A stretch of 6,270 nucleotides of DNA from Syntrophomonadaceae bacterium (lineage in GTDB: Bacteria; Bacillota; Dethiobacteria; PWVN01). The notes below the pieces were generated by a model, which ran no database searches, had not been told where the DNA came from, and was given only the letters and a program-made list of their open reading frames with translations. The translations under genes and the position numbers were made by a program. The stretch is from assembly GCA_007136165.1 (NCBI GenBank), contig SLHK01000212.1:1-6270 (forward strand), given 5' to 3'. This document shows positions 5,973 to 6,270 of the stretch, piece by piece (the first letter of the stretch is position 1; each line of letters starts with the position of its first letter).

Positions 5973-6049
5973 GGGGTCAAGACCTGAGATATTATTAATA
6001 ACTCAGGCCGACCCCGGCAGTAGGGAAGTAAATAACTCAAGGCTGACCC
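5973..6049 (-). repeat. Second cluster of the dispersed repeat family, with an imperfect hairpin
   Basis: Three units of the family seen at 2476-2591. One faces the plus strand (from 5973), and two face the minus strand (starting at 6015 and 6049, 34-35 bp apart). The first two make a hairpin: GGGGTC and CCTGAG (5973-5988) pair with CTCAGG and GACCCC (6002-6015) around an AT-rich loop and a small internal loop. The third unit, 6026-6049, is a 23-of-24 inverted match to 2501-2524. The cluster begins seven bases after the stop of the gene at the right edge. Confidence 0.7.
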
Positions 6050-6055
6050 TGGATT

Positions 6056-6270
6056 TTATTTGTTGACATAGGATATATTGTGCATGGTGCTTTCATCCGT
6101 ATCCACCTGGAGGTTCGGAGGGATTTTAATGTACAGGACCTGGTGGTCGCCATGATAGAAGTGGAATCTACTGTCCATATTCAGCCCTTTCCCCGTGAAT
6201 TGAGCGGAGGTAAAATCCTGAAAGAAGCGGACTGCCACAATTTCCGTCCGCTCCGGCCGGATGATTTCCA
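6056..6270 (-). CDS. 3' part of an unrecognised protein-coding gene (runs off the window)
   Basis: The frame is open from the window edge to TAA at 6056, about 70 codons. The last visible bases (reading TG then GAA ATC ATC CGG) could be the second and third bases of a start codon, so the whole protein may be only about 71 residues, or the gene may extend further. The internal GTG at 6238 has no ribosome binding site and is unlikely to be the start. The translation (EIIRPERTEIVAVRFFQDFTS..., then GKGLNMDSRFHFYHG and VLYIKIPPNLQVDTDES) mixes charged and beta-strand-like segments, with no membrane segment or motif I recognise. It ends just before the repeat cluster. Coding status is likely from the sensible composition and the sharp end at the repeat; function is unknown. 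Confidence 0.55.
   Translation of the reverse strand, partial: EIIRPERTEIVAVRFFQDFTSAQFTGKGLNMDSRFHFYHGDHQVLYIKIPPNLQVDTDESTMHNISYVNK

Overview
The window reads as chromosomal DNA from a Gram-positive, probably clostridial Firmicute. I infer a Peptococcaceae/Thermoanaerobacterales-like host; the species cannot be set from sequence alone. The grounds are a tRNA-sensing T-box leader in front of pheA, strong AGGAGG-type ribosome binding sites, a lipoprotein-type substrate-binding protein, OpuC-type osmoprotectant transporter genes, and GC-rich genes separated by AT-rich intergenic stretches.

Left part (1-2463, + strand): the end of an OpuC/ProV-type osmoprotectant ABC transporter operon. It holds the 3' two-thirds of the ATPase with two CBS domains, a complete permease overlapping it by 20 bp, and a lipoprotein substrate-binding protein, closed by a perfect rho-independent terminator. 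The binding protein is the most unusual object here. Its two halves are in swapped order compared with the OpuCC/OsmF/ProX family, i.e. it is a circular permutant. The original C-terminal half follows the lipobox directly, and the original N-terminal half comes last.

Middle part (2476-5160, - strand): a cluster of degenerate repeats lies at the convergent 3' ends and supplies the last codons and stop of pheA. Next come pheA (prephenate dehydratase with a regulatory ACT domain), its long T-box leader with a TTC (Phe) specifier, an attenuator and a near-consensus promoter. Beyond these is a membrane metalloprotease of the M50/site-2 protease family with two CBS domains.

Right part (5160-6270): mostly intergenic. 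It holds a GC-rich palindromic patch, a minus-strand terminator, a very small possible ORF, a 71-residue cysteine-rich (zinc-ribbon-like) protein, an AT-rich stretch, a second cluster of the same repeat family in opposite orientation, and the 3' end of an unrecognised minus-strand gene running off the window.

Functionally, the left operon would import compatible solutes such as glycine betaine, carnitine or choline under osmotic stress. pheA makes phenylpyruvate for phenylalanine synthesis and is controlled at two levels: by uncharged tRNA-Phe through the T-box, and probably by phenylalanine through the ACT domain. The M50 protease is a separate unit with its own start signals.
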